Assembly: GCA_014729055.1 (NCBI GenBank) | Contig: WJKO01000523.1 | Location: 1-7,225, forward strand | DNA: 7,225 bases | Source: Promethearchaeota archaeon | GTDB taxonomy: Archaea > Asgardarchaeota > Lokiarchaeia > Sigyniarchaeales > Promethearchaeaceae | Reading direction: 5' to 3' | The notes under the pieces: model-generated | Told to the model about the DNA's origin: nothing | Database searches by the model: none | The model's input: only the letters and a program-made list of their open reading frames with translations | Part shown: piece by piece, positions 1 to 6,008 of the stretch | Layout of the letters: each line of letters begins with the position of its first letter | Numbering within the stretch: the stretch's first letter is position 1 | Program-made: the position numbers and the translations under genes

Positions 1-316
1 AAACACATAAGGATGCGATTTTAGATATACTTTTAAGAAATTCTTTATCTACGAGATATGAATCGATAATTATAATGTCTTCGGTGTTAATTTGCTCTAA
101 AAGTTCACTTTTCTTATCTAACCAGTTAAAAAGTGTGAGATCTGTGTTTAAACACACATTACTAATTTCTTGAGTTTCGAGGATTTTTCCCGCAGTATTT
201 ATGAATAATTCACAATGAATATTACTTTCTTGGAAACTTCTTTGTATAGCACAACACCGAACAATATGTCCTATTCCCAGTTCTTTATTACCTTCCGTTA
301 AAACAATTACTTTCAT
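1..316 (-). CDS. pseG: PseG, UDP-2,4-diacetamido-2,4,6-trideoxy-beta-L-altrose hydrolase (N-terminal part, cut by window edge)
   Basis: My translation of the minus strand from the ATG at 316-314 gives 105 open codons running off the left edge. It begins MKVIVLTEGNKELGIGHIVR. The GxGHxxRC motif places His at residue 17, the position of the catalytic His of Campylobacter jejuni PseG. An IIIIDSY strand at about residues 84-90 matches the family's IIDxY strand. PseG is a cytosolic GT-B-fold hydrolase that removes UDP from the altrose intermediate, the step before PseI. The gene starts 5 nt after the pseI stop, so the two are probably co-transcribed and translationally coupled. There is no strong Shine-Dalgarno; only a GGTTG lies near. 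The C-terminal half, including the UDP-binding domain, is outside the window. The pseB-pseI-pseG order supports the call strongly. Confidence 0.88.
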   Translation of the reverse strand, partial: MKVIVLTEGNKELGIGHIVRCCAIQRSFQESNIHCELFINTAGKILETQEISNVCLNTDLTLFNWLDKKSELLEQINTEDIIIIDSYLVDKEFLKSISKIASLCV

Positions 317-321
317 GGAGT

Positions 322-1383
322 TCAACCAATCATATCCCGCGTTAATGGAATTCCTCGTTTTATATCTTTTGATGCTTTTTTCCCTAAAACATCATTATAA
401 TATTTTGGGGCTAACCCGTTTGACGGTCTAATAACTCTGATATTATCTTTACTAAAGTAGTCCCCTTTATTTATATCTTCAACTACAAATATTGATTTCC
501 TAAAAATCTGACTCTCGCTTTCTCTGTCAGAAATATTATATGTTATTTTGCCAAGGCTTTTTTCAGCAATTCTAATTTGTTTAACCATTTTCTCAAATTC
601 TGCAGGATCTAACGAAAATGAGGAATCTGGTGTCTTAATATTTCGATTCAAACAAAAATGTTTCTCAATTACGTCAATACCTAATCCTATTGCAGTTATT
701 GCTGAAATAGAATTCATTGAATGATCTGAGAATCCTATGGGTACTTTAAAACGTTTTTTTAAGTCTTTTATTGTTAATAAATTGAGTTCTTCAGGTTTTG
801 CGGGATAGCTACTCGAACATTTAAGTAAACAAAAATTATTATTGTTCTTTGATTTAATTGCATGTACTGCATCGTTAATTTCTTCTAAGGTTGCCAATCC
901 TGTAGATAAAAAGATTGGTTTACCTTTTGAAGCTATATATTTAATAAGCGGTATATCGACTAATTCATAAGATGCAATTTTATATGCTTTCACACCTAAT
1001 GACTCTAAAAAATCAACAGATGATGAATCATATGCCGTTGAGAGAAAATCTAATCCCAAACTTTCTGCTTTATTTCCTATATCTTCGTGCCATTCCCAAG
1101 GAGTATATGCTTCTTTGTATAATTCGTAGAGATTACGTCCTTTCCATGTGCCTTTTTTAATCTTGAAGAACTTCTCGTCTGAATTAATGGTTAAAGTATC
1201 CGCGGTATATGTTTGGATTTTTAAGCAGTCAGCACCGCTTTCTTTGGCTTTTTCAACGATTTTTAACGCGGAATCAATGGATCCTCCGTGATTAGCAGAC
1301 ATTTCAGCAATGATATAACAAGGATGATTTTCCCCAATTATATGGTTACCAATCTTAAATTCAATAATATAAATCCACTCCAA
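322..1383 (-). CDS. pseI: PseI, pseudaminic acid synthase (NeuB family)
   Basis: This enzyme condenses 2,4-diacetamido-2,4,6-trideoxy-L-altrose with phosphoenolpyruvate to give pseudaminic acid. The 353 residues match family length (about 340-350). An N-terminal NeuB TIM barrel shows AEMSANH (26-32), KIQTYT (55-60), KIASYE (135-140), SDHS (219-222) and EKHF (240-243). A C-terminal SAF/antifreeze-like domain spans about 295-352, with RPSNGLAPKYY (319-329) and GKKASKDIKRG. The KIQTYTxDTLT and TPDSSFSL stretches look like PseI rather than NeuB or LegI, although substrate cannot be proven by eye. The start is uncertain. The in-frame TAA of pseB lies 15 nt upstream and the first internal ATG is codon 28, past the AEMSANH motif, so a non-ATG start is required: TTG at 1383-1381, or an ATT a few codons later. 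It sits between pseB and pseG in an apparent operon. Confidence 0.92.
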   Translation of the reverse strand: MEWIYIIEFKIGNHIIGENHPCYIIAEMSANHGGSIDSALKIVEKAKESGADCLKIQTYTADTLTINSDEKFFKIKKGTWKGRNLYELYKEAYTPWEWHEDIGNKAESLGLDFLSTAYDSSSVDFLESLGVKAYKIASYELVDIPLIKYIASKGKPIFLSTGLATLEEINDAVHAIKSKNNNNFCLLKCSSSYPAKPEELNLLTIKDLKKRFKVPIGFSDHSMNSISAITAIGLGIDVIEKHFCLNRNIKTPDSSFSLDPAEFEKMVKQIRIAEKSLGKITYNISDRESESQIFRKSIFVVEDINKGDYFSKDNIRVIRPSNGLAPKYYNDVLGKKASKDIKRGIPLTRDMIG

Positions 1384-1398
1384 CGTTGACTCTTTTAA

Positions 1399-2415
1399 TT
1401 ACAGAAGCTCTAATTTCTCAAAGAGTTCTTTTATTTTCTTTTTTGAAATTAAAGCATCCTTTGAACAATACTCTTTAAATATATCTTCATCCAATCTTTT
1501 GCCTTCTGTAATATATTTTGCAGTTTTAATTGTTAGATACCTATGAATTGAAGAAGTTATTACATAAAAATCCCTATACTCATAAGTACGTGGAACTTCA
1601 TATTCATTAACCATTAATTCATGTATTTTTTCTCCTGGACGAATACCAATAATTTCAGTTTTCACGTCTGAATTATGTTTCTCCTTTAAAATATCTATCA
1701 AATCAACTATCTTAAACGATGGAAGTTGTGGTATAAATATTTCTCCACCAATTGCATAAGTCAAAGCATTAAAGATCAATTCAGTTGCTTGTTTTGGTGA
1801 TATAATAAACCTTGTCATTCTTGGATCTGTTAGAGGCACGGGCTCGTTGTTTTTAATTTTATTTTCAAAAAATGGGATAACAGAACCCGTTGACTCTAAT
1901 ACATTTCCATAACGCACGTTAGTGAATATTATATCCTTGGGTCCTTTGTTATAATTACTCTCCGTGAAAATCCTTTCGCCTACAAATTTGCAGGCACCAT
2001 AAGTATTTACGGGGGCACAAGCTTTATCCGTGGATACCATTACCGCTTTTTTAACATTACATTCTAAGCAAGCATTCACGACGTTTAGGGTTCCCAGAAT
2101 GTTTGTCTTTATCGCTTCTTCTACGTTGTATTCAATCATATCAAGTCGTTTTAAAGCAGCAGCATGGATAACAATATCAACATTTTCCATGGCTCTTTTT
2201 AATCTGTGGTAATCCCGAACATTGCCTATCAGGCATCTTAATTTTCTATTATTAAAAATTTGTTGAATATGGTGATGTTTAACCTCATCACGACTAAACA
2301 CTCTTATACTTTGTGGATTGTATTTTAAAATTTCTTCAATTAATGAACGTCCTAAAAATCCAGTGCCGCCCGTGATAAGAATAACTTTTCCGCCAAGAAT
2401 ATTATTTAGATCCAC
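1399..2415 (-). CDS. pseB: PseB, UDP-N-acetylglucosamine 4,6-dehydratase (5-inverting)
   Basis: This is an extended SDR that converts UDP-GlcNAc to UDP-2-acetamido-2,6-dideoxy-L-arabino-hexos-4-ulose, the first pseudaminic acid step. Residues are numbered from an upstream TTG at 2430. The NADP-binding TGGTGFLG is at 20-27 and the second nucleotide-site GNVRD at 69-73. STDKAC is at 133-138, and Tyr144 with Lys148 forms the YxxxK pair. D135, K136 and Y144 correspond to the Asp-Lys-Tyr set of Helicobacter FlaA1. RYGNV, the TDPRMTRF loop (201-208) and GIRPGEK (262-268) also fit. Total length of about 340 is normal. A TAA directly precedes TTG 2430 and the first internal ATG is codon 81, so the start must be non-ATG. 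I prefer GTG at 2415-2413, which has GGTGA 8 nt upstream; TTG 2430 and GTG 2427 remain possible. It is followed by pseI after a 15-nt gap, in the same frame. Confidence 0.9.
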   Translation of the reverse strand: MDLNNILGGKVILITGGTGFLGRSLIEEILKYNPQSIRVFSRDEVKHHHIQQIFNNRKLRCLIGNVRDYHRLKRAMENVDIVIHAAALKRLDMIEYNVEEAIKTNILGTLNVVNACLECNVKKAVMVSTDKACAPVNTYGACKFVGERIFTESNYNKGPKDIIFTNVRYGNVLESTGSVIPFFENKIKNNEPVPLTDPRMTRFIISPKQATELIFNALTYAIGGEIFIPQLPSFKIVDLIDILKEKHNSDVKTEIIGIRPGEKIHELMVNEYEVPRTYEYRDFYVITSSIHRYLTIKTAKYITEGKRLDEDIFKEYCSKDALISKKKIKELFEKLELL

Positions 2416-2417
2416 GA

Positions 2418-2428
2418 TTAGTTTCACC
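2418..2428 (-). promoter_or_regulatory. Shine-Dalgarno-like GGTGA region deciding the pseB start
   Basis: On the minus strand GGTGA (2428-2424) lies 8 nt before the GTG at 2415-2413. GGTGA pairs with the conserved 16S rRNA 3' end. This makes the GTG a better start than the TTG at 2430, which overlaps the motif. The protein would then begin MDLNNILGGKVILITGG, close to the usual PseB N terminus. Confidence 0.45.
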
Positions 2429-2440
2429 AATTATTGGTTA

Positions 2441-2467
2441 ATTTAAATTATTCATTATACATTATAC
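2441..2467 (-). promoter_or_regulatory. Candidate promoter elements for pseB
   Basis: On the minus strand, GTATAATGTATAATG (2467-2453) gives two TATAAT-like hexamers. A TAATTTAAAT box (2450-2441) follows, 11-35 bases before the candidate starts. The latter could be an archaeal TATA box that would place initiation almost at the GTG start; the former would suit a bacterial -10. The call rests on composition in an AT-rich spacer only, so it is weak. Confidence 0.3.
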
Positions 2468-2508
2468 TTATTGAACCTATACTTATTGAATTAATCCTTA
2501 TTGAATTA
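2464..2508. repeat. Tandem 15-bp repeat, three copies, before pseB
   Basis: Three adjacent 15-base units lie at 2464-2478, 2479-2493 and 2494-2508 with the core CTTATTGAA; plus-strand units read ATACTTATTGAACCT, ATACTTATTGAATTA and ATCCTTATTGAATTA. Units 1 and 2 differ at three end positions, and units 2 and 3 differ at one. A partial fourth unit (TTGAAT) follows. It sits upstream of the likely pseB promoter. Its role is unknown; slippage or binding of a repeat-recognising protein are both possible. Confidence 0.85.
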
Positions 2509-2540
2509 ATTTGAATCGATAGATTTCATTTTTATTAGAT

Positions 2541-3854
2541 TTATGTTAATCTCTGAAATCCCGTGTGTGCAATAGGACCTTCTAATTTGCTTTCAACATT
2601 ATTGTCGTTAATAGATTTGCTAATAAACTCAAAGGTTTCATTTACAGCTTCTAAATATGAGTTTACGATTTTTTTAGTATGAGCGAAACTAACATATACG
2701 CTTGGTCCAGCCAAATATCCCTTTTTCAACAACTCTTGAGTAAAAAGCGTTCTTATAGCTTGCCCATTGTCATAATTCAGCTTAAATGTTATCAACGCAT
2801 TGGGTTTAAGAACCTCTAAGTTTATATCATTTTTTTTTGCAGCATCATTCCATCCTTTATTTATTTCTGACCCAATTTTAGACAAATGTCGAGGCACGTC
2901 ATATTTTTCCATTTTTTTTATGGTAGAAACAGCCGCGGCAGGTCCAATTCGTTCAGTCCAGTATGTACTGCTAATAAAAGTAAGTTGTGCTACGTCCATA
3001 ACTTCACTATTTCCAATAATTGCACCAATTGGAAATCCATTTCCTAATGCTTTCGCAAATACCGCTATGTCTGGATTCACATTATATAAGAGGTGTACGC
3101 CGCCAACGTTTTTACGGAAACCTATCGTTATTTCATCGAAGATTAAGACTGCATTTGCATCATCGGCAATTTTTCGGACATTTTTAAGAAAACCTGCTTG
3201 AGGTTCTTGATGTCTTAATGGCTCAACAACAATAACCCCAATGTCATTCTTCTCAACAATTTCTTCGAGTTGTTTGATTTGGTTATATTGAAAAGGAATG
3301 GCAGTGTTCGCCAATGATTTTGGAACACCTAATGGTTGTAAACCTTCTAATAAATGCTGATCTAGATTATTAGGATCCGCGATATTCGTGGCTAAATACC
3401 AATCATGCCAGCCGTGGTACCCGCAAAAGGCCACTTTATCCCTTTTTGAATAAGCACGGGCAATCCGAACTGCTATTGCCATAGCCTCCCCTCCTGTGCG
3501 GCAGAACCTAACACCACCAGCCCAAGGGTGAATTCTTAAAAGGTTTTCTGCAAGCTCGACTTCTTCAGGAGAGTTGAGTGTACACATCGAACCATCCTTT
3601 ACCACTTTAAGAACTGCGGCGTTAACATCAAGATCGGAATAACCGAGGATGCAAGCACCTACGCCCATTATTGTCATATCCGTATATTTATTCCCATCTA
3701 AATCCCAAACATCGACACCTTTTGCTTTTTTGAAATAAGAAGGCCATTGTTCTGGGAGGAACATTTCTGAACGTTTACTCAGTAACTGAGTTCCCCCTGG
3801 TATTATTCTCTTTGCTTTATTCCATAATTTAATACCAGATTTAACGTGTTTCAT
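2541..3854 (-). CDS. Class III PLP-dependent aminotransferase (glutamate-1-semialdehyde-aminomutase-like), sugar-locus subfamily
   Basis: The gene encodes 437 residues starting with ATG. It has a fold-type I, class III aminotransferase pattern: IIPGGTQ near the start, RTGGEA (119-124) for the PLP phosphate site, YHGWHDWYLA (146-155), VVEPL (209-213), IFDEI (238-242) with Asp240 for the pyridine nitrogen, and FAKALGNGFP (266-275) with Lys268 as the likely Schiff-base lysine. The name glutamate-1-semialdehyde aminomutase would be the default annotation. The setting in a nonulosonic acid locus, the STYWTER loop (296-302) and the GPIAHTGFQRLT tail resemble, from memory, the subfamily found with, or fused to, SpsF-type cytidylyltransferases. 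I infer that it aminates a sugar or sugar-like aldehyde or ketone rather than serving tetrapyrrole synthesis. Its substrate is unknown. The DNA (3181-3660 about 42% GC by hand count) is richer in GC than the nearby methyltransferase gene. It lies 110 nt upstream of pseB. Confidence 0.85.
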   Translation of the reverse strand: MKHVKSGIKLWNKAKRIIPGGTQLLSKRSEMFLPEQWPSYFKKAKGVDVWDLDGNKYTDMTIMGVGACILGYSDLDVNAAVLKVVKDGSMCTLNSPEEVELAENLLRIHPWAGGVRFCRTGGEAMAIAVRIARAYSKRDKVAFCGYHGWHDWYLATNIADPNNLDQHLLEGLQPLGVPKSLANTAIPFQYNQIKQLEEIVEKNDIGVIVVEPLRHQEPQAGFLKNVRKIADDANAVLIFDEITIGFRKNVGGVHLLYNVNPDIAVFAKALGNGFPIGAIIGNSEVMDVAQLTFISSTYWTERIGPAAAVSTIKKMEKYDVPRHLSKIGSEINKGWNDAAKKNDINLEVLKPNALITFKLNYDNGQAIRTLFTQELLKKGYLAGPSVYVSFAHTKKIVNSYLEAVNETFEFISKSINDNNVESKLEGPIAHTGFQRLT

Positions 3855-3860
3855 TTATTC

Positions 3861-3882
3861 TCATCTTTATATCATCTTTATA
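3861..3882. repeat. 11-bp direct repeat, two copies, at the aminotransferase leader
   Basis: TCATCTTTATA occurs twice in tandem (3861-3871 and 3872-3882). On the minus strand this reads TATAAAGATGA twice, and the second copy ends 6 nt before the ATG. The repeat therefore supplies both a TATA-like stretch and the weak purine-rich GATGAG in front of the start codon. Confidence 0.8.
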
Positions 3883-3886
3883 TAAA
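3879..3886 (-). promoter_or_regulatory. TATA-like box for the aminotransferase-pse run
   Basis: TTTATATA on the minus strand lies about 25-32 bases before the ATG at 3854. If it is an archaeal TATA box, transcription would begin within a few bases of the start codon, giving a nearly leaderless mRNA. That would fit the weak Shine-Dalgarno. Other AT boxes in the repeat block are equally possible. Confidence 0.3.
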
Positions 3887-3889
3887 TAT

Positions 3890-3934
3890 AAGTTATATCA
3901 ATATAAGATATATCAATATAAGTTATATCAATAT
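3890..3934. repeat. Tandem 15-bp repeat, three copies, before the aminotransferase gene
   Basis: Plus-strand units AAGTTATATCAATAT (3890-3904), AAGATATATCAATAT (3905-3919) and AAGTTATATCAATAT (3920-3934) are contiguous. Units 1 and 3 are identical and unit 2 differs at one base. A degenerate part-unit (AAATAT) precedes them. They sit 36-80 bases upstream of the aminotransferase ATG, within or just upstream of its probable promoter. Confidence 0.9.
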
Positions 3935-4037
3935 GGTTTTTTATAATAATTTAACGTTAAGATTTTTATTAGGATTACTTTTTCCGCGGGATCTCAGAAA
4001 TATTACTTGTGTTAGATTAATTGTATTTATCGTAGCA

Positions 4038-4045
4038 TTTAAATA
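4038..4045 (+). promoter_or_regulatory. TATA-like box for the methyltransferase gene
   Basis: TTTAAATA in the divergent region would place a start site near 4068 under archaeal spacing, leaving a leader of about 95 bases that contains the TCTTAGG/CCTAAGA inverted repeat. The motif is nearly self-complementary and so does not fix the direction. Confidence 0.25.
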
Positions 4046-4164
4046 CTCTTTTTTCCAATAGAATCATAACTTGTAAAGTCTTAGGTGGATTAAGTTTGAT
4101 CATATAGAAATTATCCTAAGATTAAGATTAAGCTCAGAGGAATATTCCAAGTTGGCTAATTAAA

Positions 4165-4908
4165 ATGAAAGAAAATTATTATAAAAAGAAATTAGATGAT
4201 AAAGCCCTAAAATATCACCTAAAACAATTTGAAAAACCATATCGCAGTACAATAAAATTTTGTGAATTTATTGAAAAATATATAGACGACATACCTAAAA
4301 ATGGCATTATCGATATAGCATGTGGTTCGGGTGCAAATGTATACTATATGAATAAAATATGGAATACAAGGACTATCGGAATGGATTTTAACCCAGAATT
4401 AGTGAAAATCGGAAAAAGCTTCGCCAAAAATAAGGAAAATATCGATTTTCTGCAAATGGATTTATATAAATTAAATGAAATAAAAAATAGAGAAAAAATA
4501 CTAAATCTTATTAATAGGAAGAAGTTTGGTATTACTTCTTATCAAACGCTTTCGTGGCTAAAGTCATGGAAATTACCTTTCGAAAAAATGTTATCGTTGG
4601 AACCCTCTTGGATATGTATAAGTTCACTATTTTATGACGGCCCATTAGAATATAAGATAGTAGTAAAAGATTTAACCAGAAACGGTATAGAATACTTTTA
4701 TAATATATACTCAATCCAAAAAATTGCAGATTTATTAACAGAATATGGTTATAATTGTTATTATAAGAAATTCGAGATAGATATGGAACTGCCGAAGCCC
4801 AAAGACGGAAATATAGGGACTTATACCATAAAGTCTGAAGAAGGATTATTACAAATGTCTGGTGCTCTGTACCTGCCATGGTACTTTATTTTAGGGAAGA
4901 AAAAATGA
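4165..4908 (+). CDS. Class I SAM-dependent methyltransferase in the glycan locus
   Basis: This 247-residue protein has a Rossmann-type SAM-binding core. Motif I is IIDIACGSG (48-56). An acidic residue ending beta-2 lies in GMDFNPE (72-78), and FLQMDLY (95-101) fits the beta-4 adenine-contact region. The C-terminal half has no clear second domain, transmembrane segment or signal peptide, so it is probably cytosolic. In this setting a sugar O- or N-methyltransferase is likely, but the acceptor cannot be read from sequence. It is the only plus-strand gene, lying between two minus-strand runs, and ends 5 nt from the stop of the dehydratase gene opposite. Hand counting gives about 29% GC for 4201-4680, well below the aminotransferase gene, which hints at separate acquisition. 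The ATG at 4165 has no close Shine-Dalgarno; GAGG lies about 25 nt upstream, and an in-frame TAA at 4129-4131 limits extension. Confidence 0.8.
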   Translation: MKENYYKKKLDDKALKYHLKQFEKPYRSTIKFCEFIEKYIDDIPKNGIIDIACGSGANVYYMNKIWNTRTIGMDFNPELVKIGKSFAKNKENIDFLQMDLYKLNEIKNREKILNLINRKKFGITSYQTLSWLKSWKLPFEKMLSLEPSWICISSLFYDGPLEYKIVVKDLTRNGIEYFYNIYSIQKIADLLTEYGYNCYYKKFEIDMELPKPKDGNIGTYTIKSEEGLLQMSGALYLPWYFILGKKK

Positions 4909-4913
4909 TATAT

Positions 4914-5966
4914 TTAAATCAGATTATTTTCAATTAAATATTTTTTCAAATATTCTTTTGATACGGGTTCTCCACATTCTGTGCTGTATTTAAAGTTCTC
5001 ATCTTTAATGATTTTCGTACCATTCGTATTTAAAACGGTATATTTTGGATCAACACTAAAAATTGGGCTTGGATAGATTATGTACATATCCTCCATTTCA
5101 TAACAAACTGAAAATTCTTGTAACGCTATAAGTTCTTCATCGAATTTTTCGTGAGCCCTTGGACCAATAATCTTAATTTCTATGTCTTGAGGGTTTTTCC
5201 CTATTCTTGGAGCATATTCTTCAATTATTACTTCAATCAAATCTTTGATTACAAGAATAGGCATTTTTAATACAAAGATTTCGCCACCTCTCGAAAGAGT
5301 TATCGCCTTTAATATCAATCCGACTGCTTGTGGTATGGTCATAAAGAATCTTTTCATTGCTTCATGTGTCAATGTTACATACATTCTCTTTGAAATCTGG
5401 TCTTTTATAAGAGGTATAATAGATCCCCTCGAACCTAAGACATTACCGAATCGAACGCATGAGATAATCATTTTATCCATTCCTATTGTCAATTGCCTAG
5501 ATATTGATAATCTTTCGCCAATCATTTTGGTTGCCCCCATAACTGTTGAAGGATTTATTGACTTATCTGTGGAGATCTGTATTAATTTCTTTACGTTACT
5601 ATTAGCAGCAGCTTGAATAATATTTTCTAAACCTAATATATTTACACGCACAGCTTCCATAGGATTGTATTCACTGAGAGGTACATGTTTAATAGCTGCC
5701 GCATTAAATACATAATCAACTCCTGTCATTGCTCTTTTTACTCGATCGTAATTTCTAATATCTCCTAATAAAAATCGCAATTTCTCATCATATTTAATAA
5801 ATTTCTGCTGGGTTTCCCATAATTCATTCTCTGAATTAGAGAGAATTCGAATTGCTTTTACATCATAAGTTAATAATTGTTTAACTGTTTCTGAACCTAT
5901 GGAGCCTGTACCACCAGGTATCAAAATTGTTTTATCTTTAAAAAATTCTGTATAATTCAAGGACAA
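4914..5966 (-). CDS. Short CapD-type UDP-sugar 4,6-dehydratase (SMK-type, retaining class by motif)
   Basis: This 350-residue extended SDR is related to WbpM/CapD/PglF but lacks their N-terminal membrane domain. Visible motifs are GGTGSIG (18-24), GDIRNYDR (68-75), AAAIKHVPLSEYNP (89-102), STDKS (132-136), MGATK (143-147), RFGNVLGSRGSI (172-183) and MKRFFMT (204-210). Met143 replaces the usual SDR Tyr in the YxxxK pair with Lys147. This is the SMK arrangement described for WbpM, whereas PseB in this window keeps Tyr. By family it should convert a UDP-HexNAc to a 4-keto-6-deoxy sugar without C5 inversion, for example towards bacillosamine, QuiNAc or FucNAc; the exact product is inferred. A TGA lies directly before the TTG at 5966-5964 and the first internal ATG is codon 80, so the start must be non-ATG. 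TTG at 5960-5958 is the alternative. The gap from the oxidoreductase gene is 42 nt. Confidence 0.82.
   Translation of the reverse strand: MSLNYTEFFKDKTILIPGGTGSIGSETVKQLLTYDVKAIRILSNSENELWETQQKFIKYDEKLRFLLGDIRNYDRVKRAMTGVDYVFNAAAIKHVPLSEYNPMEAVRVNILGLENIIQAAANSNVKKLIQISTDKSINPSTVMGATKMIGERLSISRQLTIGMDKMIISCVRFGNVLGSRGSIIPLIKDQISKRMYVTLTHEAMKRFFMTIPQAVGLILKAITLSRGGEIFVLKMPILVIKDLIEVIIEEYAPRIGKNPQDIEIKIIGPRAHEKFDEELIALQEFSVCYEMEDMYIIYPSPIFSVDPKYTVLNTNGTKIIKDENFKYSTECGEPVSKEYLKKYLIENNLI
4937..4960 (+). terminator. Weak hairpin with T-run past the methyltransferase stop
   Basis: AATATTT (4937-4943) and AAATATT (4948-4954) form a 7-bp stem with a 4-base loop, followed by CTTTT. It lies inside the 3' end of the convergent dehydratase gene. 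The stem is all A-T, so it would be a weak bacterial-type terminator; for an archaeon the T-runs themselves may be enough. Confidence 0.25.
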
Positions 5967-6008
5967 TCAACTTCATTAAATTTTTTGAATTCTATCTTAT
6001 TAAAATTA

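Larger units (their letters stand above)
2431..2540. other. 110-base spacer between the aminotransferase and pseB genes
   Basis: This gap is much longer than the 5- and 15-base gaps downstream in the same run. It holds a tandem 15-bp repeat block and AT boxes that could serve as a separate pseB promoter. No hairpin followed by a T-run marks the end of the aminotransferase transcript, so read-through into pseB is possible. No small gene is evident. Confidence 0.6.
3855..4164. other. 310-base divergent intergenic region
   Basis: This region lies between the divergent aminotransferase (minus) and methyltransferase (plus) genes, so it should carry promoters for both. Next to the aminotransferase it holds an 11-bp direct repeat and a three-copy 15-bp tandem repeat. 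A GC-rich patch around CCGCGGGATC (3984-3993) stands out from the surrounding AT-rich DNA. A TATA-like TTTAAATA is at 4038-4045, a spaced inverted repeat (TCTTAGG 4079-4085, CCTAAGA 4115-4121) follows, and a short AAGATT direct repeat is near 4118-4131. I see no convincing gene or structured RNA. Confidence 0.65.

Noticed and set aside
322..1383. Legionaminic (LegI) or sialic acid (NeuB) synthase identity
   Set aside because: Adjacent PseB- and PseG-type genes, together with the KIQTYT and RPSxGLxPKYY segments, favour PseI. No UDP-GlcNAc 2-epimerase (NeuC/LegG) is present.
2800..3201. Plus-strand open frame of 133 codons inside the aminotransferase gene
   Set aside because: It is a shadow of a strongly motif-supported gene on the other strand, with Ser/Phe/Ala/Pro-rich composition typical of antisense frames.
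2541..3854. Annotation as haem-pathway glutamate-1-semialdehyde aminomutase (hemL)
   Set aside because: The fold matches, but the sugar-locus context, the STYWTER loop and the C-terminal tail point to another subfamily, so no hemL symbol is given.
3861..3934. CRISPR-like array
   Set aside because: The repeats are 11 and 15 bases, directly adjacent and without spacers, and no cas genes are present. They are plain tandem repeats.
3846..4061. Plus-strand open frame of 71 codons over the divergent region
   Set aside because: Its apparent YINIS repeat is just the 15-bp tandem DNA repeat read in frame. It overlaps the aminotransferase start and promoter, has no ribosome binding site and shows no recognisable motif.
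4079..4121. Inverted repeat TCTTAGG/CCTAAGA as an operator or riboswitch in the methyltransferase leader
   Set aside because: The arms are only 7 bp with a 29-base AT-rich loop, which can easily arise by chance. No conserved riboswitch core is visible.
4532..4879. Minus-strand open frame of 115 codons inside the methyltransferase gene
   Set aside because: It is antisense to a gene with clear SAM-binding motifs, and has no ribosome binding site or conserved pattern.
5245..5616. Plus-strand open frame of 123 codons inside the CapD-like dehydratase gene
   Set aside because: It is antisense to conserved catalytic segments; its openness follows from the AT-rich codon use of the real gene.
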